A DNA stretch of 64,000 nt from Geobacter sp. FeAm09 (GCF_008330225.1 NZ_CP042466.1:3528001-3592000); one strand, 5' to 3'. Positions 48,958-60,609 are shown, counted from the stretch's first letter. A program made the numbers and translations. The notes: generated by a model not told the origin, from the letters alone.

Positions 48958-50283
48958 TTATTTTTGTGTTTGTTTCTTCAATTCCCGGATACGTTTCGTT
49001 ATGGCCGGCACCACCTGGAACAGGTCGCCGACGATGCCGTAGGTGGCGACCTCGAAGATCGGCGCCTGGCGGTCGCGGTTGATGGCGATGACCATGTCCG
49101 AGTCCTGCATGCCGACCAGGTGCTGAATGGCGCCGGAGATGCCGCAGGCGATGTAGATCTTGGGGCGGACGGTCTTGCCGGTCTGGCCGACCTGGCGGTC
49201 ACCCGGCATCCACCCGGCATCCACGGCGCTGCGGGAGGCACCCACCACGCCGCCCAACTCCTCGGCCAGTTCCTGCAGGATGGCGAAGTTTTCAGGCGCC
49301 ATCATGCCACGGCCGCCGGAGACGATGAAGTCGGCGCCGGTGATGTCCACATGGCTCTTGCTCTTGGCATCATGGATGATCTCGATGACCTTGGTGAGGA
49401 TGCTCTCCTCCGGGACCACGAAGTCCACCCGGACGACGGTCCCCGTGGCGCCCTCCTTCCGTTCCGGCATCGGCATCACGTTGGGGCGGACCGTGGCCAT
49501 CTGGGGGCGGAACTTGTCGCACATGATGGTCGCCATGATGTTGCCGCCGAAGGCCGGGCGGGTCTGCATCAGGTTGCGTTTGTCGTCGATATCCAGACCG
49601 GTGCAGTCGGCGGTCAGCCCCGTGGCCACGCGGGTCGCGACGGCCCCGGCCAGGTCGCGCCCCATGCCGCTGGCGCCCATGAGGATGACTTCCGGCTTGT
49701 AGGTGGCGATCAAATGGCAGCAGGCCTCCAGGTACGCCTCGGTGCGATAGTTGCGGTACACCGGCGCATCCACCAGATAGGCCTTGGCAGCCCCGTGGGC
49801 GAAGGCCTCGGTACAGAGATGCTCCACATTTTCACCGATCACCAGGGCGCACAATTCCACCCCCAGGGAAGCGGCCAGCCGAGCCCCCGCCCCGAGCAGC
49901 TCCCACGAGACCTTGGCCGGCTCCCCCTCGGTCTGCTCCACGAAGACCCAGACTCCCCGGTAGGCGGCCAGCTTTTGGGCCAGGGCCGCGGCCTCCTCGT
50001 CCACCTCTTCTTCGGCCGGGGCTGCGGCGGCCGCCAGTTGCTCCAGGATCTTCAGCTCTTCAGGGGTGAAGAACATCTCCAGGGCGCTGGCCGGGCAGAT
50101 CTTGACGCACTTGATGCAGCCGATGCATTTTTCCGGGATGACGATCGGTTCGCCGGCATCGTTCATCTCGATGGCATTGACCGGGCAGACGCTCTGGCAG
50201 CGGGCGCCGCAGGCAATACATTTGCCCTCCAGCAGGCGCGCCTTGCCGCGGGGTTTTTTCACTTTCGGTTGTGGTTCGGTCAT
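48958..50283 (-). CDS. etfA: Electron transfer flavoprotein α subunit with N-terminal ferredoxin domain
   Basis: 441 residues. An N-terminal extension carries two [4Fe-4S] motifs, CIACGARCQSVCPVNAI (first with unusual C-x2-C-x3-C spacing) and CIGCIKCVKICPASAL, then an acidic Ala/Glu linker, and a normal EtfA with the FAD-binding part DLAGAVATRVATGL, SGGRGMMAPENF, GASRSAVDAGWMP, IACGISGAIQH and INRD. The ferredoxin module suggests handling of low-potential electrons. ATG 50283 (MTEPQPKVKK) is preferred to a start 17 codons earlier. Confidence 0.93.
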   Translation of the reverse strand: MTEPQPKVKKPRGKARLLEGKCIACGARCQSVCPVNAIEMNDAGEPIVIPEKCIGCIKCVKICPASALEMFFTPEELKILEQLAAAAAPAEEEVDEEAAALAQKLAAYRGVWVFVEQTEGEPAKVSWELLGAGARLAASLGVELCALVIGENVEHLCTEAFAHGAAKAYLVDAPVYRNYRTEAYLEACCHLIATYKPEVILMGASGMGRDLAGAVATRVATGLTADCTGLDIDDKRNLMQTRPAFGGNIMATIMCDKFRPQMATVRPNVMPMPERKEGATGTVVRVDFVVPEESILTKVIEIIHDAKSKSHVDITGADFIVSGGRGMMAPENFAILQELAEELGGVVGASRSAVDAGWMPGDRQVGQTGKTVRPKIYIACGISGAIQHLVGMQDSDMVIAINRDRQAPIFEVATYGIVGDLFQVVPAITKRIRELKKQTQK

Positions 50284-50317
50284 GTCGGGAAACCTTTTTT
50301 TATAAAGATAAAATCTG

Positions 50318-50450
50318 TCTCTCACAGAGCTCACGGAGGCACAGAGAGAACCTTTTTAACTAAGAACTTTAAAACAAATTACCTTAAGCTAACCTGACTG
50401 TTTTTTCCTTCTTTTAGGTTTTCTCCGAGTCTCTGTGCCTCTGTGAGAGA
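50318..50450. repeat. Long inverted repeat of the CACAGAG type, copy 3
   Basis: Arms TCTCTCACAGAG (50318-50329) and CTCTGTGAGAGA (50439-50450), with further matching GGCACAGAGA inside. It fills the etfB-etfA gap, starting five bases after the etfB stop. Confidence 0.8.
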
Positions 50451-50455
50451 ACGCT

Positions 50456-51271
50456 TTACAGTGGCAGCATATCCTTTGCCAGCAGCTTGTCGATCAACAG
50501 CGCCGCCGTCCCCTCGGGATCGGCGTAGCCGTCTCCCAGGATCTCCCCCTTGGCCCGTTCCGGCGAAAAGATCTTGCTGACCCAGGTGGGCGACCCCTTG
50601 AGGCCGATGGACTGCTCGTCCAGCTTGAGGACCTGGTTGTTCCAGACCTCCACCCGGGCATCGGCCGCGGCCAGACGCATGGGGACGCGGGGATAGCGCG
50701 GCCGGTTCAGTTCGCGCACCACGGTCAGCATGGCGGGCAGGGGCGCCTCCACGATCTCGTGGCGCCCCTCCAGCTTGCGGCTGACCCGGATGCGTTTGCC
50801 CTCCACGTTCAGGTTGTCGATGCGGTCCACCAGGGTGAGCTGATGATAGGCAAGCCGGGTGGCGATGCCGGGGCCGACCTGGGCCGTATCGCCGTCAATG
50901 GTCTGCTTGCCGCACAATACCAGGCCGACCTCGTCCACCTCGCTGTTCAGCTTGCGGATTGCCGCCGAAAGGACATTGCTGGTGGCCAGGGTATCGGCAC
51001 CGCCGAAGACCCGGTCGGAGAGCAGGATGGCCATATCGACCCCCAGGGCCAGGGCCTTTCTCAGGGTCGCCTCGGCATTGGGCGGCCCCATGGAGAGGAC
51101 GGCGACCCGGCACCCGAAGCGGTCCTTCAGACGGAGCGCCTCTTCCAGGGCATGGGTATCATAGGGGTTGACGATAAAGGGGATGCCCTCGCGCACCAGG
51201 GTGTTGGTGACCGGATCGATCTGCACCTGGGTGGTGTCGGGGACCTGTTTGATACAGGCAACTACGAGCAT
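50456..51271 (-). CDS. etfB: Electron transfer flavoprotein β subunit
   Basis: 271 residues from ATG 51271 (MLVVACIKQVPDTTQVQID). NPYDTHALEEALRLKD, LSMGPPNAEATLRKALALG, DRVFGGADTLATSNVLS and LVLCGKQTIDGDTAQVGPGIATRL are the EtfB/FixA nucleotide-binding signature. A frame extending upstream covers the leader terminator and is not coding. First gene of etfBAD, preceded by a σ54 promoter and an attenuator like those of nifH and nifB. Confidence 0.95.
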   Translation of the reverse strand: MLVVACIKQVPDTTQVQIDPVTNTLVREGIPFIVNPYDTHALEEALRLKDRFGCRVAVLSMGPPNAEATLRKALALGVDMAILLSDRVFGGADTLATSNVLSAAIRKLNSEVDEVGLVLCGKQTIDGDTAQVGPGIATRLAYHQLTLVDRIDNLNVEGKRIRVSRKLEGRHEIVEAPLPAMLTVVRELNRPRYPRVPMRLAAADARVEVWNNQVLKLDEQSIGLKGSPTWVSKIFSPERAKGEILGDGYADPEGTAALLIDKLLAKDMLPL

Positions 51272-51319
51272 GGATGAAGTTCTCCTGCAGTGCCTCACGG
51301 CGAAATTTGAAAAAGAATA

Positions 51320-51349
51320 AAGCCCGGCACTCTGGTCAATGCCGGGCTT
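51320..51349 (-). terminator. Leader terminator (attenuator) before etfB
   Basis: 10-bp stem AAGCCCGGCA/TGCCGGGCTT, loop TTGACCAGAG, then TATTCTTTTTC on the minus strand. It lies between the σ54 promoter and the etfB start. Confidence 0.85.
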
Positions 51350-51357
51350 CGGTGCCC
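51344..51357 (-). promoter_or_regulatory. ANTAR-type hexaloop hairpin in etfB leader
   Basis: On the minus strand GGGC-ACCGAA-GCCC: 4-bp stem, six-base loop with A1 and G4, sharing AAGCCC with the terminator's 5' arm. Third instance of the same switch in this window. Confidence 0.6.
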
Positions 51358-51398
51358 AATCTCGAATCCCGCCACAGACGGAATGGAGTTTAGCATGA

Positions 51399-51414
51399 GC
51401 AGGAAGCATGCCGA
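51399..51414 (-). promoter_or_regulatory. σ54 promoter of etfB-etfA-etfD
   Basis: TCGGCATGCTTCCTGC on the minus strand with exact GG/GC spacing. A palindrome TTTGAC-CCAC-GTCAAA (51415-51430) abuts it upstream and may bind a regulator. The -24 block deviates at one base (TCGG). Confidence 0.7.
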
Positions 51415-51430
51415 TTTGACCCACGTCAAA

Positions 51431-51700
51431 AGTATACACAACCCCATAAAGACCAAGTCTGCTGCTACGTTAAGGGGTTGCCACGGGCAACACGCCTGCA
51501 GGGGATCGCCCGAATGCGGGTTCCCCTGGGAAGCGACGCCCTCCTGTTGTGCATTTTTTGGCGCCAAACGCCCAAAAAAGATGCACGAAGGGTAAAAAAA
51601 GTCTGCCAGCCGTGACTGAACCGGCAACAGCTCAAAAGAACAATCGTGGCAATGAGTGCCGCACCCATTGATGCACAATATTTAAACACGTGATTAATAA
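51431..51700. other. Structured intergenic region between etfB and gdhA
   Basis: About 270 bases with several inverted repeats: CAACCCC (51438-51444) with GGGGTTG, GTTGCC-ACG-GGCAAC, AGGGGATCGCCCGAATGCGGG with its TTCCCCT partner, and GTGCATTTTTTGGCG with CGCCCAAAAAAGATGCAC (about 51560-51597). No convincing open frame. It could hold upstream activator sites or a small structured RNA; the strand is undecided. Confidence 0.5.
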
Positions 51701-53107
<1,407 letters not shown>

Positions 53108-53130
53108 CCGCCCGTCGGCCCTTTTCCCAC

Positions 53131-53152
53131 AGCCCGGCCCGATGGCCGGGCT
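53131..53152 (+). terminator. Terminator of gdhA
   Basis: AGCCCGGCC/GGCCGGGCT stem with loop CGAT and a TTTTTT tail, 24 bases after the stop. Confidence 0.9.
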
Positions 53153-53194
53153 TTTTTCGTTGACGCGCCCCCCTCCAGCGACTAAAAAAGAACC

Positions 53195-55428
53195 ATGAAT
53201 CTCCTTACCAACCTCAACCCACCCCAGAAAGAGGCCGTGCTCCACGGCGAGGGGCCGCTCTTGATCCTGGCCGGGGCCGGATCGGGCAAGACCCGCGTCA
53301 TCACCCACCGCATCGCCCACCTGATCCGGGAGCGGGGCGTCCACCCCCGGAACATCCTGGCCGTAACCTTCACCAACAAGGCCGCCAACGAGATGGCCGA
53401 ACGGGTGAGAAAACTGCTCGGCGGCGGGGAAGTGCCCCAGATATCCACCTTCCATGCCGCCTGCGGCCGCATCCTCCGCAGCCAGATCCACCATCTGGGT
53501 TTCGAGTCGTCCTTTGCCATCTACGACGACAAGGACTCCGAGCGGCTCCTGAAGGATGTGCTGGCCGAACTGGACCTGGACGACAAACGCTTCCCCCCCA
53601 AGACCATCGGCGCCAAGATCGACGACTTCAAGAACCGGGGCCTGTTCCCCGAGGACCTGGACGCTGTGGCCACCGGCGACATCTTCAACGAGCGACTGGT
53701 GCGGATCTATGCCGCCTACCAGGAGCGGCTGAAGAAGTGCAACGCCCTGGACTTCGGGGACATGCTGATCCAGACCGTCCGCCTGCTGGCCGATTTCCCC
53801 GAGGTGCGCCACTCCTACCAGGAGCGTTTCCAGTGGATTCTGGTGGACGAATACCAGGATACCAACCCGGTGCAGTACCGCCTGATCAAACTCCTGGCCG
53901 GCGAGCGGCGCAACCTGTGCGTGGTGGGGGACGACGACCAGTCCATCTACTCCTGGCGCGGGGCCGACATCCGCAACATCCTGGAGTTCGAAAAGGATTT
54001 CCCCGGCGTGCGCGTGGTCCGGCTGGAACAGAACTACCGCTCCACCGCCACCATCCTCAAGGCGGCGGGCGAGGTGGTCAGACACAACTTCGGCCGCAAG
54101 GGCAAGACCCTCTGGACCGAGAATCCGGCCGGAGAGAACATCCGGTACCTGCGGGTGGAATCGGACCGGGAGGAGGCGCGCACCGTGTGCCGCGAAATCT
54201 CCCGCCTGCGGACAAGCGGCGTCCCCCTGGAGGAGATGGCGGTCTTCTACCGCACCAACGCCCAGTCGCGCCAGGTGGAAGAGGCGCTGGTCGCCGAGGC
54301 GCTCCCCTACCACATCGTGGGGGGCGTGAGGTTCTACGCCCGCATGGAGGTCAAGGATATCCTGGCCTACCTGCGCGTGCTGGACAACCCGGCCGACGAG
54401 ATCTCCCTGAAACGGGTCATCAACGTCCCGGCCCGGGGCATCGGCACCGCCACCATCGACAAGATCGGCCTCCAGGCCGCCCGGGGGGGATCAGCATGTA
54501 CGCCGCCCTGCAGGATGCCGCCGAGAGCGGCCTCCTGGGGAGCGGCCCCCGGGGCAGGGTTGCGGCCTTTGCCGCCATGATGGAACGTTTCCGGGAAACC
54601 GGCCCGTCCCTGGACCTACCGGAACTGGCCCGTATGGTGATGGAGGAGAGCGGCTACCTGACCCGGCTCAAGGAGAGCCGGGACGAGGAGGATGCGGAAC
54701 GGTTGGAGAACCTGGAGCAGCTCTTGGCAGCCATGGAGGAGTTCTGCGAGAAGAACCCCGAGACCGGCCTGTCCGAGTTCCTGGAGCAGGTATCCCTGGT
54801 GTCGGACCTGGAGCAGGGGGAGCAGGGCAAGCCCTCGGTGACGCTCATGACCCTGCATGCGGCCAAGGGGCTGGAATTCAGGGCGGTCTTCATGATCGGC
54901 ATGGAAGAACGCCTCTTTCCCCACGTGCGCGCCCTGGACGACCTGGACGGCATGGAGGAGGAGCGGCGCCTCTGCTACGTCGGCATGACCCGCGCCCGGG
55001 AGCGGCTCTACCTGCTGAACGCCCGGCGGCGCTACCTGTTCGGCCAGGACCAGTCCAACCCTCCCTCCCGCTTTCTCAAGGACATACCGGGGGAATTGCT
55101 GGATGAGGAGGGAACCGGAGGGGGGAGCGGGTACCGGACGGAGCGGCCGTTCGGACAGACGCAGGCTCCCCGGCAGGAATATGCCGCAAGCCACAACCTG
55201 ACCGCGGCCGCGCAGTTCAGCCACACCAACGAGGTCGAGATCGTCCCCGAGCCGCCGGAGGAGTACGGCGAGGTCTTTGTGGGCATGAAGGTGCGCCACG
55301 CCAAGTTCGGCCTGGGCACCATCAGGAAGATCGAGGGGAGCGGCGAAGCCCAGAAGGCCATCGTCTGGTTCACCTCGGCCGGCCCCAAGAAGCTCCTGCT
55401 CCGGTTCGCCGGTCTGGAACGGGCCTAG
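53195..55428 (+). pseudogene. uvrD: UvrD/PcrA-type ATP-dependent DNA helicase, single frameshift
   Basis: About 744 residues if corrected. N-terminal superfamily 1 helicase motifs are intact: Walker A LAGAGSGKTRVITHRI, DEYQDTNPVQ, GDDDQSIYSWRGA, RLEQNYRST. At the G7 run 54483-54489 one G is missing. Without it the frame goes astray and stops at 54580; with eight Gs the protein continues ARGGISMYAALQDAAESG and on to MTLHAAKGLEF, YVGMTRARERLYLL and the PcrA-like C-terminal tail EVFVGMKVRHAKFGLGTI, ending at 55428. All later motifs are well preserved, so an uncalled G in the assembly is more likely than a dead gene. Confidence 0.9.
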
Positions 55429-55438
55429 GCCCGTTCAA

Positions 55439-55705
55439 TCACCCCTCGCCCAGCACCGCTTTCCGATAGCTCGCCAACAGGTCCGGGTCATCGTTGGAAC
55501 CGTGGTGGTGGACCTGTCGCCAGCGACCCTCCATGAGCCGGAAGATCCGGCTCGTCCGGATGGCCATGGGGGGGCGTGCCGCCCGTACCGAATTCCCCCG
55601 CCGCCGGAAAGCGGCCAGCCTTTTTCCGGATTTGTGCCGATATTGCAGCAGGATAACCGGCATCCCCTTATACCATTTTAATACATCCCCCTCTTGCCAC
55701 GTCAC
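55439..55705 (-). pseudogene. Possible 3' remnant of a SnoaL/NTF2-like protein
   Basis: An 88-codon frame whose last ~35 residues (RTSRIFRLMEGRWRQVHHHGS...DPDLLASYRKAV) resemble the C-terminal strand pair of SnoaL/NTF2-like proteins, which often end WR-VHHHGS-DP-LL--Y--AV. The N-terminal half has no recognisable similarity, and no plausible start with a Shine-Dalgarno is seen, so a decayed gene fragment is the best reading. Confidence 0.35.
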
Positions 55706-55783
55706 GGTTTCCGGCTACAATTTTCCTGCAGCGTCCTCTCCGCTTCTCGCCCCGTGGATATATCCGGAATAAAGGAGGAAACC

Positions 55784-56248
55784 GTGATCACCTTTTCCCT
55801 GAATGGCACGAAACAATCCGTGGAACTGAGCCCCGACACCCCGCTCCTCTGGGTGCTGCGGGACCACCTGCATCTCACCGGCACCAAGTTCGGCTGCGGC
55901 GAGGGGCTGTGCGGCGCCTGCACGGTCCACATCGACGGCCGGGCGGAGCGCTCCTGCATCACGCCGCTGTCCGAGGTGCAGGGCAAAAAGGTCACCACCA
56001 TCGAGGGGATCGCCGCAAACCATCCCGTGAAAAAGGCCTGGCTGGCGGACGAGGTATCCCAGTGCGGCTACTGCCAGCCGGGGCAGATCATGAGCGCCGT
56101 GGCGCTCATGAAAGAGAAGCCCCACCCCACGGATGCGGACATCGACAGCGCCATGAGCGGCAACCTCTGCCGCTGCGGCACCTACGGCCGCATCCGGCGG
56201 GCGATCCATACCGCCGCCACGAGCGGGAAGGGAGGAAAGCGGTCATGA
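55784..56248 (+). CDS. iorA: [2Fe-2S] subunit of a molybdopterin oxidoreductase (IorA-like)
   Basis: 154 residues from GTG 55784, right behind AAAGGAGG. Two [2Fe-2S] clusters: [17 protein letters not shown] (plant ferredoxin type) and [15 protein letters not shown]...[16 protein letters not shown] (helical type). It passes electrons from the Mo-cofactor subunit encoded next. Its stop overlaps the start of that gene (ATGA). Isoquinoline 1-oxidoreductase or aldehyde dehydrogenase-like activity is suggested; substrate unknown. Confidence 0.92.
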   Translation: MITFSLNGTKQSVELSPDTPLLWVLRDHLHLTGTKFGCGEGLCGACTVHIDGRAERSCITPLSEVQGKKVTTIEGIAANHPVKKAWLADEVSQCGYCQPGQIMSAVALMKEKPHPTDADIDSAMSGNLCRCGTYGRIRRAIHTAATSGKGGKRS

Positions 56249-58413
56249 GCGAGATCATCAAGCTGAGCCGCCGCGAATTCATCAAGACCGGCCTGCTGGC
56301 GGGGGGCGGGCTGGTGCTGGCCTGCCATATCCCCCTGGGGGGCCGCGCCGCGGCCGCAACGACGGCCTTCGCCCCCAACGCCTTCCTGCGCATCGGCAGC
56401 GACGACGTCGTGACCATCATCGTCAACAAGTCCGAGATGGGCCAGGGAGTCTACACCTCCCTCCCCATGCTGATCGCCGAGGAGTTGGCCTGCGACTGGC
56501 ACAAGGTGCGGGTCGAGGCGGCGCCCGTGGCGCCGGAATACAACCATGCCCAGTACGGCCCGTTCATGGTGACCGGCGGCAGCAGCAGCGTGCGCTCCGA
56601 ATGGGAACGACTCTCCAGGGCCGGCGCGGCGGCCCGCGAGATGCTGGTGGCGGCGGCAGCCAAGGGGTGGCGGGTGGAGCCTGCGGCCTGCCGGGCCGAG
56701 AACGGCGTGGTCATCGGTCCCGGCGGCAAGCGCTCCGGCTACGGCAGCCTGGCGGCCCGGGCCGCCAAACTGCCGGTACCCCGGGAGCCGAAACTGAAGG
56801 GTGCACAACAGCGGCGCCTGCTCGGCAAGCCGCTCCACCGCCTGGACAGCCCGGCCAAGATCAACGGCACGGCGCTCTTCGGCATCGACGTGCACGTCCC
56901 GGGCATGCTGACCGCGGTCATCGCCCGGCCGCCGGTCTTCGGCGGCACGGTGAAGGGGTTCGATGCGCAGAAGGCCCTGGCGGTGCCGGGGGTGAAACAG
57001 GTGGTGGCGGTGCCCGCCGGGGTGGCGGTGGTGGCCGATGGCTTCTGGCCGGCCCAGAAGGGGCGCGAACTGCTGGAGATCACCTGGGATGAAGGGCAGT
57101 GGGCGCAACTAGCCACGCCGGCCATGCGCGAGGAGTACGCCCGGCTCTCCGCCATGCCGGGTCTGGCGGCGCGCCATGACGGCGATGCCCCGGCCGAACT
57201 GGCCAAGGCGGCCCATCCCCTTCGGGCCGAGTACGAGGTGCCCTACCTGGCCCATGCCACCATGGAACCGCTCAACTGCTTCGTGGACCTGAAAAAGGAC
57301 CGCTGCCTGATCCGCACCGGCTCCCAGTTCCAGACCGTGGACCGCGGCGCCGCCGCCCGGGAGGCCGGGCTCAAGCCGGAACAGGTCAGCCTGGAGACCA
57401 CCTTCCTGGGCGGGGGGTTCGGCCGGAGGGCCTGCACCGGGTCGGATTTCGTCATCGAGGCGGTGCAGGTGGCCAAGGCGGTCGGGAAACCTGTGAAGGT
57501 GATTCGTTCCCGGGAGGACGACATGCGGGCCGGCTACTACCGCCCCATGTGGTATGACCGCATCGCCGCCTGCCTGGACAACGCGGGCTTCCCCCTGGCC
57601 TGGCGCCACACCATCGTGGGGCAGTCCATCATCGCCGGCACCCTCTTCGAGTCGGCCATGGTGAAGGAAGGCATCGACCACACCTCGGTGGAGGGGGCCG
57701 CCGACACTCCCTATGCCATACCCAACCTGCTCGTGGACCTGCACACCACGAAGAACGGGGTGCCGGTGCTCTGGTGGCGCTCGGTGGGGCATTCCCACAA
57801 CGCCTTCGTGGTGGAGAGCTTCCTGGACGAACTGGCCCACAGCGCCGGCCGCGACCCCTACCAGTACCGCCGCTCCCTGTTGAAAGGGCACCCCCGCCAC
57901 CTGGCCGTGCTGCAGGCGGCGGCCGAAAAGGCGGGCTGGGGTACGAAGCTGCCGGCCGGCACCGGCCGGGGCATCGCCGTGCACGAGTCCTTCGGCAGCT
58001 TCATCGCCCAGGTGGCCGAGGTTTCCCTGGATGCCGCGGGGCAGGTGCAGGTCCATCGCGTCGTCTGCGCCATCGACTGCGGCCGGACCGTCAACACTGA
58101 CACCATCGCGGCCCAGATGGAATCGGGCATCGTCTTCGGGCTCTCGGCGGCCCTCTACGGGGCCATCACCCTCAAGAACGGCCGGGTGGAACAGGGCAAC
58201 TTCGACACCTACCCGCTGGTGCGCATGCAGGGTTCCCCCCGGGTGGAGGTGCACATCATCCCCAGCGACGAGCCGCCCGGCGGCGTGGGGGAACCGGGCG
58301 TGCCCCCCATCGCGCCGGCCGTGGCCAACGCCCTGTTTGCCGCCACGGGCGCCCGGGTGCGTTCGCTCCCCCTGACGCCGGAGAAGGTAGCGGCCGCCCG
58401 GGGCACGGCATGA
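56245..58413 (+). CDS. iorB: Molybdopterin-containing oxidoreductase large subunit (IorB-like, Tat-exported)
   Basis: 722 residues. A twin-arginine signal ([19 protein letters not shown]) sends the folded complex to the periplasm. [50 protein letters not shown] and [18 protein letters not shown] are the xanthine-oxidase-family IorB motifs; the Glu in GEPGVPPI is the catalytic base position. The organisation iorA-iorB-xdhC-mocA is self-contained. The natural substrate (aldehyde or N-heterocycle) cannot be read from sequence. Confidence 0.93.
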   Translation: MSEIIKLSRREFIKTGLLAGGGLVLACHIPLGGRAAAATTAFAPNAFLRIGSDDVVTIIVNKSEMGQGVYTSLPMLIAEELACDWHKVRVEAAPVAPEYNHAQYGPFMVTGGSSSVRSEWERLSRAGAAAREMLVAAAAKGWRVEPAACRAENGVVIGPGGKRSGYGSLAARAAKLPVPREPKLKGAQQRRLLGKPLHRLDSPAKINGTALFGIDVHVPGMLTAVIARPPVFGGTVKGFDAQKALAVPGVKQVVAVPAGVAVVADGFWPAQKGRELLEITWDEGQWAQLATPAMREEYARLSAMPGLAARHDGDAPAELAKAAHPLRAEYEVPYLAHATMEPLNCFVDLKKDRCLIRTGSQFQTVDRGAAAREAGLKPEQVSLETTFLGGGFGRRACTGSDFVIEAVQVAKAVGKPVKVIRSREDDMRAGYYRPMWYDRIAACLDNAGFPLAWRHTIVGQSIIAGTLFESAMVKEGIDHTSVEGAADTPYAIPNLLVDLHTTKNGVPVLWWRSVGHSHNAFVVESFLDELAHSAGRDPYQYRRSLLKGHPRHLAVLQAAAEKAGWGTKLPAGTGRGIAVHESFGSFIAQVAEVSLDAAGQVQVHRVVCAIDCGRTVNTDTIAAQMESGIVFGLSAALYGAITLKNGRVEQGNFDTYPLVRMQGSPRVEVHIIPSDEPPGGVGEPGVPPIAPAVANALFAATGARVRSLPLTPEKVAAARGTA

Positions 58414-59177
58414 CCGACCTGGACATCTACGAGGAGATGGTACGGCTCGCCCGGTTGGGCGAGCCGTTTGCCCTGGCCACCGTCATCGCCCACAGCGGCT
58501 CGTCGCCCCGCAAATCCGGCGCCAAGATGCTGGTGCGCCGCGACGGGACGGCCGTGGGGAGCGTGGGGGGCGGCAGGGTGGAGCTGGAGAGCGTCCGGGC
58601 CGCCCTGGCCGCCCTCGGCGACGGCGGGCCGCGCACGCTCCCCTTTGTGCTGACCGAGGAGCAGGGCTTTGCCTGCGGCGGCAGCATGACGGTCTTCATC
58701 GAGCCCCAGGGGCGCCGGCCGCTCCTGGTCATGTTCGGGGCCGGCCACGTGGGCAGGGCCGTCACGCTGCTCGCCCACACCTGCGGCTTCCGCGTGACCG
58801 TGGTTGACGACCGTCCCGACTGCAGCACCCATGCCCTGCTTCCCGGGGCCGACGCCATCGTCTGCGCCCCGGTGAAGGAGGCCTTCGGGCACCTGGCGCT
58901 CGACCGGGAGAGCTTCGTGGTGATCGCCACGCCGGGGCACCTGCACGACTTCGACGCCGTGCGGGGATGCCTGGCCACCGAGGCCGGGTTCGTGGGTCTG
59001 CTGGGGAGCCGGCGCAAGCGGGAGACCCTGCTGGCGCTCCTGGAGCAGGAGGGGTTTGGCGAGGAGCAGCGGAGGCGGATCGTCACCCCGGTCGGCCTGG
59101 ACATCGGCGCCCAGACCCCGGAGGAGATCGCGGTCAGCATCGTGGGCGAACTGATCCGGCTCAGGAGGAAGCCGTGA
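58410..59177 (+). CDS. xdhC: XdhC/CoxI family maturation factor
   Basis: 255 residues. N-terminal XdhC/CoxI domain ([30 protein letters not shown]) and C-terminal Rossmann domain ([38 protein letters not shown]). These proteins bind the molybdenum cofactor and support its sulfuration and insertion into xanthine-oxidase-family enzymes. Overlaps iorB by four bases and the next gene by four. Confidence 0.93.
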   Translation: MTDLDIYEEMVRLARLGEPFALATVIAHSGSSPRKSGAKMLVRRDGTAVGSVGGGRVELESVRAALAALGDGGPRTLPFVLTEEQGFACGGSMTVFIEPQGRRPLLVMFGAGHVGRAVTLLAHTCGFRVTVVDDRPDCSTHALLPGADAIVCAPVKEAFGHLALDRESFVVIATPGHLHDFDAVRGCLATEAGFVGLLGSRRKRETLLALLEQEGFGEEQRRRIVTPVGLDIGAQTPEEIAVSIVGELIRLRRKP

Positions 59178-59863
59178 CGGGCCGTGCCGGTGCGATCCTC
59201 CTGGCCGCCGGCCTTTCCCGGCGCATGGGGACCTGCAAGCAGCTGCTCCCCCTGGGCGGCAAGACGGTCATTGCCCGCTGCCTGGAAGGCCTGCTGGCGG
59301 GGGGGGCGGAAGAGGTCGTGGTGGTGGTGGGCCCCCAGGGGGACGCCGTGGCCGGGGAGGCCCGCAGCCACCCGGTCCGCATCGTGCGGACAACGGACCC
59401 GGACGGCGACATGGCCTGTTCCGTCAGAACCGGCCGGGCGGCACTGTCTCCCGCCGTCGGCGGGGTCCTCATCGCCCCCTGCGACCACCCCCTGGTCTTG
59501 CCCGGGACCGTCGCCGGGTTGCTGGCGGCGCACCGCCGCGACCCGCGGGCCATCATCATCCCCTGCCACGCCGGCCGGCGCGGCCACCCCACCTGCTTCC
59601 CCCGCGGGGTTCTCGACGAACTCGACGATACCGGCACCCTGCGCGACCTGGTCCGCCGCGACCCGGCCCGGCTCCGCCATCTGGAAACCGCGGACCGGGG
59701 GGTGGTGCTGGACATGGACACCCCCGAGGATTACCAGCGTCTCGTCGAGATCTGGAGAGAACTCAGGGGGTTCAAAAGCGGTCGGGTCACCGCACCCACT
59801 CGACAAGCCCCGCGGAGGCCCTCACCCGGCCTTTGGCCACCCTCTCCCGGAGGGAGAGGGTAA
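59174..59863 (+). CDS. mocA: MobA/MocA-like molybdenum cofactor nucleotidyltransferase
   Basis: 229 residues from GTG 59174. NTP-transferase fold: [53 protein letters not shown] and [13 protein letters not shown]. In this operon it probably makes molybdopterin cytosine dinucleotide for IorB. The last ~30 codons (from about [15 protein letters not shown]) lie in dispersed repeat copy E, so the native C-terminus has been replaced or extended by repeat-encoded residues. Confidence 0.9.
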   Translation: MTGRAGAILLAAGLSRRMGTCKQLLPLGGKTVIARCLEGLLAGGAEEVVVVVGPQGDAVAGEARSHPVRIVRTTDPDGDMACSVRTGRAALSPAVGGVLIAPCDHPLVLPGTVAGLLAAHRRDPRAIIIPCHAGRRGHPTCFPRGVLDELDDTGTLRDLVRRDPARLRHLETADRGVVLDMDTPEDYQRLVEIWRELRGFKSGRVTAPTRQAPRRPSPGLWPPSPGGRG

Positions 59864-59960
59864 CGGCATCCCTTCTCCCTTTGGGAGAAGGATAGGATGA
59901 GGGGCGCTGCGTCTCCGCGGGCTTTCGAGGCCGGCGGCGAGATGGCTGTTTCTCAAACCT
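59766..59960 (-). repeat. Dispersed repeat, AGGTTGTT family, copy E
   Basis: Aligns along its length with copies B and D (GGAGGCCCTCACCCGGCC, CCCTCTCCCGGAGGGAGAGG, GGATAGGATGAGGGGCGC) but both ends are worn (TTCAAAAGCGG, TTTCTCAAACCT). It lies between convergent mocA-like and bfr genes, overlapping the end of the former. Confidence 0.8.
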
Positions 59961-59961
59961 G

Positions 59962-60429
59962 TCAGTGTATCTGTTCCACCAGGTAGTTCTGGGCCCCCAT
60001 CTGCTTGATCTGGTCGAGTTGCGCTTCCAGCCAGTCGATGTGCGCCTCCTCCTCCTCCAGGATATCCTCCAGCAGTTCGCGGGTCCCGTTGTCGCCCACC
60101 TCCACCGCCAGCCTGATGCTCTCGTTGTACCCCTTGATGGCGGCCTCTTCGGCACTCCAGTCGTTTGCATGCATCTTGGGCACCTCGGCGCCGATATGGA
60201 TCTTGTTGAGATCGCTGACGATGGGGCGCCCTTCCAGGAAGAGGATGCGGGCAATCAGTTTTTCGGCGTGCTTCATCTCGTCGATGGCGCGCTTCTCGAT
60301 GGCCTTGTGCAGCCGCTCGTAGTCCCAGTTGTCGCACATCTCCGAATGGACCATGTACTGGTTGATGGCGGTCAACTCCTCTGCCAGGCGCAGATTGAGG
60401 TGTTCGATGATCTTGTCGTTTCCTTTCAT
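59962..60429 (-). CDS. bfr: Bacterioferritin
   Basis: 155 residues. Four-helix ferritin fold with ferroxidase residues in LAEELTAINQYMVHSEMCDNW, RAIDEMKHAEKLIARILFLEGRP and EEEAHIDWLEAQL. The Met in DEMKHAE is the heme-b ligand position of Bfr. It stores iron and detoxifies Fe(II)/peroxide. Upstream sequence includes GGAGCAGCC before the ATG. Confidence 0.95.
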   Translation of the reverse strand: MKGNDKIIEHLNLRLAEELTAINQYMVHSEMCDNWDYERLHKAIEKRAIDEMKHAEKLIARILFLEGRPIVSDLNKIHIGAEVPKMHANDWSAEEAAIKGYNESIRLAVEVGDNGTRELLEDILEEEEAHIDWLEAQLDQIKQMGAQNYLVEQIH

Positions 60430-60609
60430 GGCGGCTGCTCCTTTACCCGGTGGTTTCCTTCGGTCCCGCTCGGGACACCACGTTTATTGAAACATACTTT
60501 CCACGCCGGTCAAGTGCCCGCAGCCGTCTCCACAAAAATTTGTTGCCCGGCGCCGTCTCCCGTGCTATCTGGTGCAGTCCATTCCAACACGAGGAGCACC
60601 AGCGCGGCG

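Noticed and set aside
51436-51600. 6S RNA gene between etfB and gdhA
   Set aside because: Hairpins are present but not the long rod with a central bubble expected of 6S RNA, and the transcribed strand is unknown.
51600-51700. σ54 promoter for gdhA at GTGGCAATGAGTGCCGC
   Set aside because: The spacing between GG and GC elements is wrong; a σ70 promoter with exact 17-base spacing lies closer to the gene.
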